64,000 nucleotides of DNA from JACCTH01 sp963761985. GTDB lineage: Bacteria; Actinomycetota; Acidimicrobiia; Spongiisociales; ZC4RG35. Shown in pieces: positions 41,832-51,488 of this stretch; within the stretch, counting starts at the first letter, position 1, and every line of letters starts with the position of its first letter. The position numbers and the translations under genes were made by a program. The notes under the pieces were generated by a model. The model was given only the letters and a program-made list of their open reading frames with translations. It had not been told where the DNA came from and made no database searches. The stretch spans positions 310,001 to 374,000 of the forward strand of contig CAVXIT010000013.1 in NCBI GenBank assembly GCA_963761985.1. The letters are read 5' to 3'.

Positions 41832-42697
41832 GCAGCCAGACCCTGATCCTCGTCGCGGTCGCGGGGGTGGCATTGCTCGCCGCGCTGGGGGCGTTTGCCA
41901 TCGCCTGGAAGCGTTCGACTGGAGCATCCTCCTGGCGATCGGCGGTGTCGCGGGAAACCCAGAAAGCCGATAAACCGGCGCGGAGCCAGGTAATGGTGTC
42001 GACCGTAGATGCGGGGCCGTCCGTCGACGAGATCGAAGCGCCGGAGGAATCCGAGATAGAGGTCGAAGAGCCTGAGCTAGTTCTCGCCCACGAACAACGA
42101 GTCGTTGAGGTATCACCTGAGGAAGCGGGGGTGAGCCGTCGTCAGTTCTTCAACCGGGCCCTCGGCGCCACGTTCGGCTCGTTTGTCGCGATCCTCGGAA
42201 TCGAGCTTCTCGCGTTCATGTGGCCGAAGCTGAAAGGAGGGTTCGGCGCAACCATCGATGCAGGCGCAGTCACCGACTTACTCGTGGCGACCAGAACTTC
42301 CGACGGCGGCACCATTCCGGCCTTTATCCCCGAGGCTCGCGCCTATGTCGTCCCCGTCAACGAAGCAAACCTTTCGGACCAGTTCGAAGGAAGAAGCGTT
42401 GCCGCCGGAGGCCTGATGGCGCTGTACCAGCGGTGTGTCCACCTCGGCTGCCGGGTGCCGTGGTGCGCCACATCGCAGGGATTTGAGTGTCCGTGTCATG
42501 GGTCCAAGTACGACTCGATCGGTGAGTACTTCGGTGGACCCGCTCCGCGCAACCTCGACCGATTCACCGTCGAGGTGATCGACGATCGCTTCCTGATCAA
42601 CACCGGCGACGTCATTCAAACGCCGAGAGCGCCGGCACGGTCGGTGGCTTATCCGCAGGGTCCCTCCTGCATCGGCGCCGTAGTCGAAGAGCACTGA
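41828..42697 (+). CDS. Rieske [2Fe-2S] protein of the menaquinol reductase
   Basis: 289 aa. A N-terminal helix (TLILVAVAGVALLAALGAFAIAW) and acidic linker precede a second membrane segment with a Tat-like SRRQFFNRALGATFGSFVAIL. The cluster motifs are CVHLGCRVPW (C-x-H-x-x-C) and CPCHGSKYD (C-x-C-H), with GPAPRNLDRFTVEV. Both Cys pairs are complete. It should shuttle electrons from menaquinol to cytochrome c on the outer face. The start overlaps the subunit IV stop by 4 nt; the stop overlaps the di-heme gene start as TGATG. Confidence 0.93.
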   Translation: MSSQTLILVAVAGVALLAALGAFAIAWKRSTGASSWRSAVSRETQKADKPARSQVMVSTVDAGPSVDEIEAPEESEIEVEEPELVLAHEQRVVEVSPEEAGVSRRQFFNRALGATFGSFVAILGIELLAFMWPKLKGGFGATIDAGAVTDLLVATRTSDGGTIPAFIPEARAYVVPVNEANLSDQFEGRSVAAGGLMALYQRCVHLGCRVPWCATSQGFECPCHGSKYDSIGEYFGGPAPRNLDRFTVEVIDDRFLINTGDVIQTPRAPARSVAYPQGPSCIGAVVEEH

Positions 42698-44400
42698 TGT
42701 CCTCCAGCCTTGTCATCACCCTGGCAGTCATTGCCGGAGTGGCCTGGTTGGCGTTCTTGGGGGTTTCCGCCCTGCGATCGCGCGGGAAGGAGCAGGTGCC
42801 GTCCAACCTCAAGCCTGGTCGTACCGACGAGGAACTCGAGACGCGTCGGCTTGAGCGAGTGCAAATGGGGGCGGTTGTCTTCGCCGGGTTTCTCGCCGTC
42901 GGACTCCCGCTCTACTTCCTCGGTGAAACCCAACGTCAGGAAAGCTTTGTCGAGCAGTTCGCAGAGGAGTCGATCGACCGAGGAGCCGAACTCGTCGCGG
43001 AATTCGGCTGCTTTGACTGCCACGGACCGGGAGGATCGGGAGGCACCGCCAGCTATATCGAGAAACGCACGGGCGTCACCACGTCCTGGCACGTTCCCTC
43101 GCTCGACGACATTTTCTATCGCTACTCCGCCGACGAAGTGAACTTCTGGGTCACCTATGGCCGGCCCAACACGCCGATGCCGGCATGGGGTCTCGCCGGG
43201 GGCGGGGCGATGAACGAAAACCAGGTCGACGACATCGTGAACTACATCCGGTCGATTCAGATCAGCCAGGCCGAGACGTTGGGCCGGGTCACCAGCAAGC
43301 TGAACTCCGAGCAACAAAGACTGGCTGGGGCCGAGGCGACCATCACGGGTGCCATTGCCACCCAGGCCCAATTGGTGGCCAACATAAAGGGAGCATCGGC
43401 TTTAGCGGACGAGGCCTCCGCGATTTCGAGCGAGATGCGTGAAATTCTCGAGACGGCCGGCCAGGGAATCGATACCGACGGCGACGGGCTTTCTGATATC
43501 GCCGAAGAGAGCCTCACCGAGCTCTCGGCTGAATTCACAGCCCTGTGGGATTTGCCTGGCGTCGCATCGGTTCGTTTCGACCCGGCCAACTCCCAGACCA
43601 ACGACCGTCCCGACGCCGATGTTCTCGAGGAAACCTTGGCCGGGCTTGGAGCCGCGGGTGAAGCCAACCCGATTCTCGCCGGCTTCATCGCCCGGATCGA
43701 AGAGGCTGTCGCCGCCTCGGGCGACGACGGCGATGCCGACGGAATCTCTGACAGCGCCGAAGCTCAGGTGGGTGGGCTGCTCACCGAAGCGCTCGCCGCG
43801 GTGCGGCCAACGGGGCTATCGACTTTCACGCTCGATCCGACCCTGGAAGAGACCGTCACTGGCGAATCGGATCTATCAACGGCCGAACTAGGCGTCTCGG
43901 CGGCTGAATCGAATGCCCTTCAGCTAACGGTCACGCGCGACAACGAAGACCGGCTCCTCGGTGTCGCCGAGAATGGACTGGCGGCCCTGCAAACGGCAGC
44001 CGAGGAACAGTTGTGGGGCATCGACATCGAGCAAGTGGCCGCGCTGGGGTTTGAGGACGACAGCGAAGTGGCGAGTCGCGCTGTCTTCCTGTTCAACGCA
44101 TATTGCGCCCGCTGTCACACCGCCGGCTGGTCGGCCGGGCTGCCTTTCACGCAGCGAGCAGGTTCGGGTGGGTTTGGCCCGGCACTGTGGGACGGACGAC
44201 CCAATGTGCAGTTCCTCACCCAAGAAGACCTGGTCCGTTTCATTACGCAAGGCTCGATCGCGCAAACTGCCTATGGCGTGAACGGAATCGGGAGCGGCCG
44301 GATGCCGGCCTTCGGGGAGATCCTGAGCGCCGAAGATATTGAGCTGATTGCGACCTACCTTCGTTCCGGAGCTATGACGGGAGGCATGCCCGATGCGTGA
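42697..44400 (+). CDS. Di-heme c-type cytochrome with inserted EF-hand-like/Ca-binding repeats
   Basis: 567 aa. Two N-terminal helices (LVITLAVIAGVAWLAFLG and VVFAGFLAVGLPLYFLG) precede heme site 1 (C105-F-D-C108-H109, with a Met in NTPMPAWG), and heme site 2 (C470-A-R-C473-H474, with RMPAFGEIL) is at the C-terminus. Between them (~260-430) are two loops of D-x-D-x-D-G type: DTDGDGLSDIAEE and DDGDADGISDSAEA. Each is followed by a similar ~70-residue segment (PGVASVRFDP... and TGLSTFTLDP...). This looks like a duplicated calcium-binding module inserted in a QcrC-like di-heme cytochrome. It may tune complex assembly or calcium response. Confidence 0.88.
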   Translation: MSSSLVITLAVIAGVAWLAFLGVSALRSRGKEQVPSNLKPGRTDEELETRRLERVQMGAVVFAGFLAVGLPLYFLGETQRQESFVEQFAEESIDRGAELVAEFGCFDCHGPGGSGGTASYIEKRTGVTTSWHVPSLDDIFYRYSADEVNFWVTYGRPNTPMPAWGLAGGGAMNENQVDDIVNYIRSIQISQAETLGRVTSKLNSEQQRLAGAEATITGAIATQAQLVANIKGASALADEASAISSEMREILETAGQGIDTDGDGLSDIAEESLTELSAEFTALWDLPGVASVRFDPANSQTNDRPDADVLEETLAGLGAAGEANPILAGFIARIEEAVAASGDDGDADGISDSAEAQVGGLLTEALAAVRPTGLSTFTLDPTLEETVTGESDLSTAELGVSAAESNALQLTVTRDNEDRLLGVAENGLAALQTAAEEQLWGIDIEQVAALGFEDDSEVASRAVFLFNAYCARCHTAGWSAGLPFTQRAGSGGFGPALWDGRPNVQFLTQEDLVRFITQGSIAQTAYGVNGIGSGRMPAFGEILSAEDIELIATYLRSGAMTGGMPDA

Positions 44401-44749
44401 ATTCTTCCGGGAGTTGCTCTCGGCCAACCTTTTCATCACCGGCATCATCTTGACGGTGGCGGCATTCGCCATCTTTTACGGCACGATCTATCTGCTGCTC
44501 TATACGAACACCGGCCGCAGGCTCGGCTTGCTACTCGCCGGGGCAGGCATCTTTGGCTGGCTGACGATCTCCTCGATGCTGTTTGTGATCTATGCCCCCC
44601 GGGGACCTCGCCCCGCAGACATCGAGGGGCTCAACGCCTTCGAGGTGCGGATAATCCCCATCGCCTATCTGGTGGTGTCGGCCGCTTTATTCACCGGTTT
44701 TCTGGTCGCCCTCAAACAGCACGAAGAGCTGGCGGAGGGTTCCGTCTAG
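44393..44749 (+). CDS. Small membrane subunit of the menaquinol reductase operon
   Basis: 118 aa with three helices (FITGIILTVAAFAIFYGTIYLLL, LGLLLAGAGIFGWLTISSMLFVIY and IIPIAYLVVSAALFTGFLVAL). It has no cofactor motif. Its ATG lies within the end of the di-heme cytochrome gene (8-nt overlap), so it belongs to the same operon and probably to the same complex. I do not recognise the family. The stop overlaps the convergent rex gene. Confidence 0.75.
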   Translation: MREFFRELLSANLFITGIILTVAAFAIFYGTIYLLLYTNTGRRLGLLLAGAGIFGWLTISSMLFVIYAPRGPRPADIEGLNAFEVRIIPIAYLVVSAALFTGFLVALKQHEELAEGSV

Positions 44750-45384
44750 CCGGACGCTTGGGGCGCCCCGTTCGGCGGGCGGCCGCGGTAGAAGCTGAGT
44801 ATCTGCAGCTCGGTTGAGAGGTCGACGTTTCTTACTTCCATGCTCGACGGTGCCTTCAAAACCGCCGGGGAGAAGTTGAGCACGGACCGCACCCGGCCGT
44901 CAGCCAGTCGACGCAAGACTTCCTGCGCGGCCTCGGCGGGAGTGGCGATGATCGCGATGGCAAAGAGGCCGTCGGCCGCATCTCTCGACAAGACGTCTAG
45001 GTGTCGAACCTGATAGCCGTGAATCAAACGGCCGACTTTGTTTTGATCGATGTCATACAGGCCGGCGACGGTGAAGCCTCGGTGTTCGAAACCGCCATAG
45101 CCAGCTAGTGCCTGTCCGAGGTTGCCGGCGCCGACGATCGCCACCCGAACCCTGTCGACCAGCCCGAGCTCACGGCGCAGGGCGGTGAGCAGGTGGCTGG
45201 TTTCGTAGCCCACGCCTCTGATCCCTTGATGACCGAGGTAGGAAAGGTCGCGCCGCACCTGGGCTGCGCTAACGCCTACAGCTGAGGCGATGTCGGCCGA
45301 GGAAACCGTTCGCCGTCCGAGCTCTTCGAGACCCTGTAGGTAGCGGGCAAGCCGACCGACGGTTGCGCGCGGGATATCACGCAT
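44746..45384 (-). CDS. rex: Redox-sensing transcriptional repressor Rex
   Basis: 212 aa from ATG 45384 (MRDIPRATVGRL); longer readings lack support. The winged-helix N-terminus has SSADIASAVGVSAAQVRRDLSYLG. The NAD(H)-binding domain has VAIVGAGNLGQALAGYG, with YDIDQNKVGR and IATPAEAAQEVL, and ends NVDLSTELQILSFY, as in Rex. Rex represses respiratory and fermentative genes when NADH is low. It is convergent with the menaquinol reductase operon and divergent from the quinone reductase. I found no clear TTGTGA-n-TCACAA operator nearby. Confidence 0.93.
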   Translation of the reverse strand: MRDIPRATVGRLARYLQGLEELGRRTVSSADIASAVGVSAAQVRRDLSYLGHQGIRGVGYETSHLLTALRRELGLVDRVRVAIVGAGNLGQALAGYGGFEHRGFTVAGLYDIDQNKVGRLIHGYQVRHLDVLSRDAADGLFAIAIIATPAEAAQEVLRRLADGRVRSVLNFSPAVLKAPSSMEVRNVDLSTELQILSFYRGRPPNGAPQASG

Positions 45385-45464
45385 GCGTCTCCATTGTGGT
45401 TCGACCGGGTTGCTGCCGGCCGGATAACGTTCGAAACAACCGGACCACCGGTAGCCTGTTCTAG

Positions 45465-46703
45465 ATGGCCGATTCCTCAATCCTGGTCGTCGGTGGTGGG
45501 CCCGGAGGTTCGGCTGCCGCCTACTGGCTCGCCCGGCATGGCCATCAGGTCACCCTGGTCGAAAAGCAGGAGTATCCGCGCGACAAGACCTGCGGCGACG
45601 GCCTAACCCCCCGGGCGATTCACTGGATGACCGAGATGGGTTTTGACTTTTCAGTCCCCGAGTTTCACCGGATCACCGGTCTGCGCTCTTATGCCGGCGA
45701 CGAACTCTTCATGGAAATGCCCTGGCCCGAGCACTCGAAGTATCCCAACTGGGGCGGAGTGATTAGGCGTCGGGATTTGGATGCCCAGGTCGCCGATCTG
45801 GCCCGCAAGCAGGGAGCCGAGGTGCTCGAGAACACCGAGGCCGTGCCACAGATCGAGCAGGGACGCCTCGTTGCCGTCGATCTCCTTTCGGACGGAACCA
45901 GCCGGATAGTCGAACCTGCCTTCGTCGTCATCGCCGACGGCTCGATGAACCGGTTCGGCCGTGAGCTCGGCACCTCTCGGCGAAAGGACTATCCGATGGG
46001 CATGGCCGCCCGCGGCTACTACTCGTCGCCCCGCTCGAAGGACCCGTTTCTCGAGAGCCAGCTTGATATGCGCGACGAAAAGGGCGACACGATGCCGGGG
46101 TACGGATGGGTTTTCCCTCTTGGGGACGGGACCGTCAATGTCGGAGTCGGTCTGCTCTCGACGGACAAACGGTGGAAGGGGGTGAACACCTCGAAGATGA
46201 TGGCCGACTACGTCCGGGTCGCCCCCGACTACTGGGGGCTTTCGGACGAGTCGAAGCTATCCGAACCGGTCGGCGGCAAGCTGCTGATGAGCTTCTCACG
46301 GTCGCCTCTCACCGGTCCCAACTGGTTGACGATCGGCGATGCCGCCGGGGCGATCAATCCCTGGAACGGAGAAGGGATTTCTTATGCCTACGAAACCGGG
46401 GCCATCGCGGCGCGGTTCATCGGCGAGGCTCTCGCCACGAACGATCCGAATCGCCTGGCCGGCTACGAGCGAACCCTCCACGAAGAGTTCGGGCTCTATT
46501 ACAAGATGGCGCGGGTCTTCGTGAAGTTGATCGCCAACCCGAAGGTCATGCGGACCCTCGCCCATGTCGGCATCCGCAACCGCCCCTTGATGGAGTGGAC
46601 TCTCAAGGTGATGTCCAACTTGCTGGACGAGGATGAGAAGAAAACCGGTGAGCGGGCTTACAACCTTCTCGCCGCCCTCGTCCGCCCGCTGCCTGTCGCC
46701 TAG
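45465..46703 (+). CDS. Geranylgeranyl reductase family protein, MenJ-like menaquinone reductase
   Basis: 412 aa. The FAD-binding fold starts ILVVGGGPGGSAAAYWLARHG, with EKQEYPRDKTCGDGLTPRA (the C-G-x-G-L-x-P family signature), and the second FAD motif is WLTIGDAAGAINPWNGEGI. The family saturates isoprenoid chains. The mycobacterial member MenJ reduces one double bond of the menaquinone tail, which is a likely role here next to rex and the respiratory operons. Chlorophyll and archaeal lipid reductases are relatives, but the context favours a quinone. It converges with a frameshifted gene at its 3' end. Confidence 0.88.
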   Translation: MADSSILVVGGGPGGSAAAYWLARHGHQVTLVEKQEYPRDKTCGDGLTPRAIHWMTEMGFDFSVPEFHRITGLRSYAGDELFMEMPWPEHSKYPNWGGVIRRRDLDAQVADLARKQGAEVLENTEAVPQIEQGRLVAVDLLSDGTSRIVEPAFVVIADGSMNRFGRELGTSRRKDYPMGMAARGYYSSPRSKDPFLESQLDMRDEKGDTMPGYGWVFPLGDGTVNVGVGLLSTDKRWKGVNTSKMMADYVRVAPDYWGLSDESKLSEPVGGKLLMSFSRSPLTGPNWLTIGDAAGAINPWNGEGISYAYETGAIAARFIGEALATNDPNRLAGYERTLHEEFGLYYKMARVFVKLIANPKVMRTLAHVGIRNRPLMEWTLKVMSNLLDEDEKKTGERAYNLLAALVRPLPVA

Positions 46704-48317
46704 CCCTCCGCTACGAGCACGGTCAGGGTTGCGTTGGGTTCGTGGGATCCGCTGGCGACGAGGAACCCGTCCTTTACGCCGCCCAGCAGCTGGACTTCCC
46801 ATGCTGCTAGCGAAAGTTTGCTCGGCGTCCAGATCAGCCCGTCCCCGCTGACCATCACGTCATGACTAAAGGACGTTTGCCTAGGCAGGATCTGGTCGAG
46901 TAGGTCGACCGGGAAGGCTTGGGCGATTCCCTCGGTATCTAGAAGCGAGATCGTGTCGTTTTCTGGATCGTAAGTTCCTGTTGCCCCGGCAGTCGGGAAG
47001 CGACGACTTGCGACGCCCGAGGAATCGACGAGGTCGAGGCCACCGGATTGGTTGAGGACCAACCAGTCGCTTTCCCATTCGACAGCCTGGGGAGTCAAAG
47101 GAGCGGGGCGACTTGGCAACTGGCCGCAAGCGTGCCGTTCGACCCTTTGAGCGCCGCAGCGCTCGATTTCGTTCGGGAGCTGGATCGCTCGCGATCCGTT
47201 CGTGCCGACTATTTCGAGCGAGAGGCCGTCGACGTCATAGGTGATGCCAAGTAGGTCGCCATCAAACTGCTGGTAGAAGCTGGGGGCGTCGTGAGGATAC
47301 GAAGTCCAGGTGATTCCATCGATCGAGGTGCGAGCAAATCCACCTGTGATGGCGATGAATCCGTCGCCGAGCGGTCAACAGACTGTCGAAGTCAAAGCCG
47401 ACATCTAGCTCTGCCCACGGGGTCGACCCGTTGCTGCGAAACAAACGAAGTGAGGATTCTTGGCTGCCGGCGGGTGGTCGCTCCTCATGGAGCTCAATTC
47501 CGAGTGGCCCCAAAACCAGCGCCTGGCTTTCCACGAAATAGAACTTTCCTTGTTCAACCGCCGATGTCAGGTCGTTGGGCAACTCACTCAAGGCCTCGGC
47601 TAAACGGAGATCCTGGGCGAACACCTGCAACGATGGCCGTCTCTCCGCTGGCAGCGAGTCGGGTAAATCGAATCCCCAGTGGATCTTCGTGCTCATGGAC
47701 AATCTCTGGCATCCAGCGGATCCCATCGGTCGATCTCCAGAGCAAAACATTGCCGGCGATCGTCCGATAAAAGCTCGGACCGACGCCTCGTCCTTGCGCT
47801 CCGACGGCGACCAGCGAGCCGTCCACCAAGGCCAGCTGGTCAACCCGAATCGAGTCCCCGATTGGAGGCGTGAATCGTGAAACCTCCCTCCAAATCCGAC
47901 CATCCGCGGATGAAAGAACAATTGCGGCCTCGGTGTCATCGGGCCGATTTCCGACAATCCAAAAGCTATCCAGAAAGGCGACAGGTTCAGTCAGGCTCAC
48001 AAAGCCCCTAAGGCCGCTCACGACCCAGAGAATGTTCGACTCGGCCGAGACCGTTGCTAGTAGCCGCACCTGGCTTCCCACGACGGTCGTGACCACTCCC
48101 GGCTTGGGTAGAGCTAAGTCGACAGGATCGGCCTCGGGCGGTGCGGGGGGAAAAGGCTCAAACCAACCAGCACGACAATGACGATTCCCACCAGCGTCAG
48201 CCAACGAGCCCTCGAAGTTCTCTCCGTGGTGAGAGCCGCTGGTGAATCAGCCGTTAGATCGGGCTCATGGATCTCGAGCCCGTCCTCAGGTGGTGCCTGG
48301 AGTGGGCCTGAGGGCAT
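46700..48317 (-). pseudogene. Membrane-anchored extracytoplasmic protein broken by three frameshifts
   Basis: A single gene of about 538 codons read in four successive frames. The first frame (from ATG 48317) has a transmembrane anchor (WLTLVGIVIVVLVGLSLFPP). At a G6A4 homopolymer (48145-48154) the frame moves to FPPAPPEADPVDLALPKPG and continues to about 47625 (RLAASGETAIVAG). It then moves to VFAQDLRLAEALSELP, which runs to about 47390 (VGFDFDSL). A last shift leads to GDGFIAITGGFARTSIDG and the end WEVQLLGGVKDGFLVASG at 46700. The sequence repeats a beta-propeller-like pattern (SADGRIWREV, STDGIRWMPE, SIDGITWTSY, SGDGLIWTPS). The nature of the intact protein is a sensor- or exo-domain-like propeller. 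It is between the quinone reductase and nuoA. Confidence 0.75.
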
Positions 48318-48385
48318 AGCCCATTATCCCTTGTCATGAGTCGCGGCGGACAACTAAATCGGCACTCCTAAGCTCGCGATAGCGC

Positions 48386-48789
48386 ATGCAGCTGGTTGAT
48401 TATCTGCCGATTGCGATCATGTTCGTTCTGGCCCTTGCCTTCGTTGGGGTCTCACTCTTCGTATCAAAGTTCTTTTCGCCCCACAACCCCACCCCGGAGA
48501 AACTCGCCCCCTACGAATGCGGCATCCTCCCCGAAGGTGACCCGGTCCAGCGCTTTCCGGTGAAGTTCTATTTGGTGGCGATGCTCTTTGTGATCTTCGA
48601 CGTAGAGATCATCTTCTTGTTCGCCTGGGCAACCCGCTTTCCCCAACTCGGGTGGTACGGAGTAGCAGCCATGGGCATCTTTACGCTCTTCGTTTTGGAG
48701 ACGCTCGTCTACGTGTGGAAGCGGGGGGCGTTGGATTGGAACGTGCGACGCCGAGCGCGTTATCTGCCGGTCGAGGAGGACCAGGCCGC

Positions 48790-48793
<4 letters not shown>
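48386..48793 (+). CDS. nuoA: NADH-quinone oxidoreductase subunit A
   Basis: 135 aa with three helices and the conserved loop YECGILPEGDPVQRFPVKFYLVAML, here as YECGILPEGDP and FPVKFYLVAMLF, which in complex I lies at the quinone-cavity junction; FDVEIIFLFAWA keeps the charged residues of helix 2. The C-terminal tail (WKRGALDWNVR) is normal. It heads the nuo cluster; a weak promoter-like pair (TTGTCA 48331-48336, TAAATC 48355-48360, 18-bp spacer) is just upstream. The stop overlaps nuoB by GTGA. Confidence 0.95.
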
Positions 48794-49253
<460 letters not shown>

Positions 49254-49257
<4 letters not shown>

Positions 49258-49775
49258 CCGATCAGATTGATGTCCCCGAGGCAGCGGCGGAAGAAACCAG
49301 GCTGCTTCCCTCGGATGAGATTCTGCGCGGCCTGATCGAGTCCTTCGAAGACGCGGTCTGGGCGATGAGCGCCGGCCAGGACGTGGTCACGCTTCCCGCC
49401 GCCGAACAACTTCGCACTTTCGCCGAAGCCGCCCTTGCGGCCGGATTCGAAATGCTGGCCGACGTCACCGCGGTCGATTGGCTGACGCGCCACCCCCGCT
49501 TCGACGTCGTTGTCAGCGTCCTGTCGATGCAACACCGGCGCCGGCTGCGCGTCATCGTTCAAACCGATGGCGACGTTCCCTCGCTGGTACCGGTTTGGCC
49601 AGGAGCCAACTACGCCGAGCGCGAGGTCTATGACATGTTCGGAATCCAGTTCACCGACCACCCCGACCTGACCAGGATTTTGATGCCGGATGAGTGGGAG
49701 GGTTTCCCGCTGCGCAAGGACTTTGCGGTGGGGTCGGTCCCGGTCCAGTTCAAAGCCTCACACAAGGTCAATTGA
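49254..49775 (+). CDS. nuoC: NADH-quinone oxidoreductase subunit C (30 kDa)
   Basis: 173 aa, full length. The signature is YAEREVYDMFGIQFTDHPDLTRILMPDEWEGFPLRKDF (in parts EREVYDMFGI and WEGFPLRKDF). It has an N-terminal acidic leader and no cofactor. It docks on NuoD in the peripheral arm. GTG start overlapping nuoB by 4 nt; three bases separate it from nuoD. Confidence 0.95.
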
Positions 49776-49778
49776 GCA

Positions 49779-51122
49779 ATGACGAAGTCCAAAGACATCG
49801 ACCTCTGGATCTCGGGCACCGAGGAACCCGATTGGGACACGAGCACCACCGACGAGGGCGGCCAGGAGATGGCCCCGACGGAAACTGACTTTCGCCTGCG
49901 CGAGCAGCTGGGCTCCGTCGTCACCGACGACTACGTCTTCGACGATGAGATCTCCGACGACGAGCGGATGATCATCAACATGGGTCCGCAGCATCCATCA
50001 ACCCACGGCGTGCTCCGGCTGCAGATCGAGCTCGAGGGCGAGGTCATCCGCCGAACCAAGCCGGTGATTGGCTACCTACATACCGGTATGGAGAAAACGG
50101 CCGAAGGGCTGACCTTCATGCAAGGGCCAACCAACGTCACCCGCATGGACTATCTCGCCTCGTTCCACAACGAGCACTGCTTCTCGATGGCGGTCGAACG
50201 CTTGCTGGGGATCGAGGTTCCCCCCCGAGCCCACACGATCCGGGTCCTGCTGACCGAACTCAACCGGATCTCGTCCCACCTGGTCGCGATGGCCACCAAC
50301 GGCATGGACATCGGCGCGCTGTCGATCATGACCTATGGCTTCCGCGACCGTGAGCAAATTCTCGCATTCTTCGAAAAGACCACCGGCGTTCGCATGAACC
50401 ACAACTTCATCCGCCCCGGTGGCGTGGCGGCCGATCTTCCGCCCGGCTGGAGAGGCGACGTGAAAGCCATCCTGGAAAACATCAGGCGACGGGTGGTCGA
50501 CTACGACGACATGCTCAAGGAGAACCCGATCTGGAACGGACGAACTCGCGGCGTCGGAGTCATTACCCGCGAGGAGTGCCTTGCCTACAGCATCACCGGG
50601 CCGACGTTGCGCTCGACTGGAGTCGATTGGGATCTGCGCAAGGCCTTTCCGTATGCAGGGATCGAACAGTTCGACTTCGAAGTTCCGCTCGGATCCAGGG
50701 GCGATGTCTATGACCGCTACCGGGTCCGGATAGAAGAGATCCTGCAATCAGCCCGGATTGTGGAGCAGGCCGCCGAGGCGATGCCGAAAGGCGACTACCG
50801 CTCGGACGATCGCAAGGTCACCCCGCCGCCCCGGATGAGGATCGACGAATCGATGGAAGCTTTGATTCACCATTTCAAAATATTCACCGAGGGATTCCGG
50901 GTCCCGGCCGGGGAGACCTACGTTGCGGTGGAATCGCCTCGAGGAGAGCTCGGCTGCTATCTCGTGTCGACCGGCGACGGCAATCCCTATCGGATGCACA
51001 CGCGGGCTCCATCCTTCTACAACCTGCAGGCGCTTCCGATCATGATGGCGGACTCCGTGGTGGCCGACACGATCGCCACCATCGCGTCGCTCGATCCGGT
51101 GATGGGGGACGTTGACCGATGA
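49779..51122 (+). CDS. nuoD: NADH-quinone oxidoreductase subunit D (49 kDa)
   Basis: 447 aa. It contributes to the quinone site. Visible: NMGPQHPSTHGVLRL, YLHTGMEKTAEGLTF, the conserved GYLHTG-His, RVLLTELNRISSHL, and RIDESMEALIHHFK with the C-terminal ESPRGELGCYLVS and RAPSF(Y)NL. An acidic N-terminal extension of ~60 residues (ISGTEEPDWDTSTTDEGG) is longer than usual and unlike any cofactor domain. It overlaps the following small SnoaL gene by ATGA. Confidence 0.96.
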   Translation: MTKSKDIDLWISGTEEPDWDTSTTDEGGQEMAPTETDFRLREQLGSVVTDDYVFDDEISDDERMIINMGPQHPSTHGVLRLQIELEGEVIRRTKPVIGYLHTGMEKTAEGLTFMQGPTNVTRMDYLASFHNEHCFSMAVERLLGIEVPPRAHTIRVLLTELNRISSHLVAMATNGMDIGALSIMTYGFRDREQILAFFEKTTGVRMNHNFIRPGGVAADLPPGWRGDVKAILENIRRRVVDYDDMLKENPIWNGRTRGVGVITREECLAYSITGPTLRSTGVDWDLRKAFPYAGIEQFDFEVPLGSRGDVYDRYRVRIEEILQSARIVEQAAEAMPKGDYRSDDRKVTPPPRMRIDESMEALIHHFKIFTEGFRVPAGETYVAVESPRGELGCYLVSTGDGNPYRMHTRAPSFYNLQALPIMMADSVVADTIATIASLDPVMGDVDR

Positions 51123-51475
51123 TCGAGCGCCAAGCAGTCCAGGACTGGCTCGACCGGTACGTCGCCGCCTGGCGCAGCTACGACCGCGCCGACATCGAGG
51201 CTCTGTTCACCGAGGACGCCGAGTACCGCTATCACCCCTACGACGAGCCTTTGGTGGGCGGGGCCGCAATCGCCGAGAGCTGGCTCGAGGAGCAAGACGA
51301 ACCAGGGAGCTGGGACGCGACATATCAGCCGCATATGGTCGAGGGCGACTGGGCAACCGCGGTCGGCACCACGACTTACGGCGACGGGCGGACCTACTGG
51401 AACATGTGGGAGCTCAACTTTGCCCCCGACGGCCGCTGTCAGCGATTCGTCGAGTGGTTCATGAAGCAGCCCTAG
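51119..51475 (+). CDS. SnoaL-like/NTF2-fold protein
   Basis: 118 aa. Pattern VQDWLDRYVAAWRSYDRADIEALFTEDAEYRYHPYDEPLVG, shown as WLDRYVAAWRSYD and LFTEDAEYRY, then WDATYQPHMVEGDWATAVGTT, is the SnoaL/NTF2 small-domain fold; the family spans cyclases, isomerases and non-catalytic proteins. The start overlaps the nuoD stop, so it is made with complex I subunits, though it is not a known subunit. Function unknown. Confidence 0.8.
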   Translation: MIERQAVQDWLDRYVAAWRSYDRADIEALFTEDAEYRYHPYDEPLVGGAAIAESWLEEQDEPGSWDATYQPHMVEGDWATAVGTTTYGDGRTYWNMWELNFAPDGRCQRFVEWFMKQP

Positions 51476-51488
51476 CTAGCCGGTCTGT

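Noticed and set aside
45385..45464. Rex operator between rex and the quinone reductase gene
   Set aside because: The closest sequence, TTGTTTCGAACGTTAT, keeps only one half of the TTGTGA-n-TCACAA pattern.
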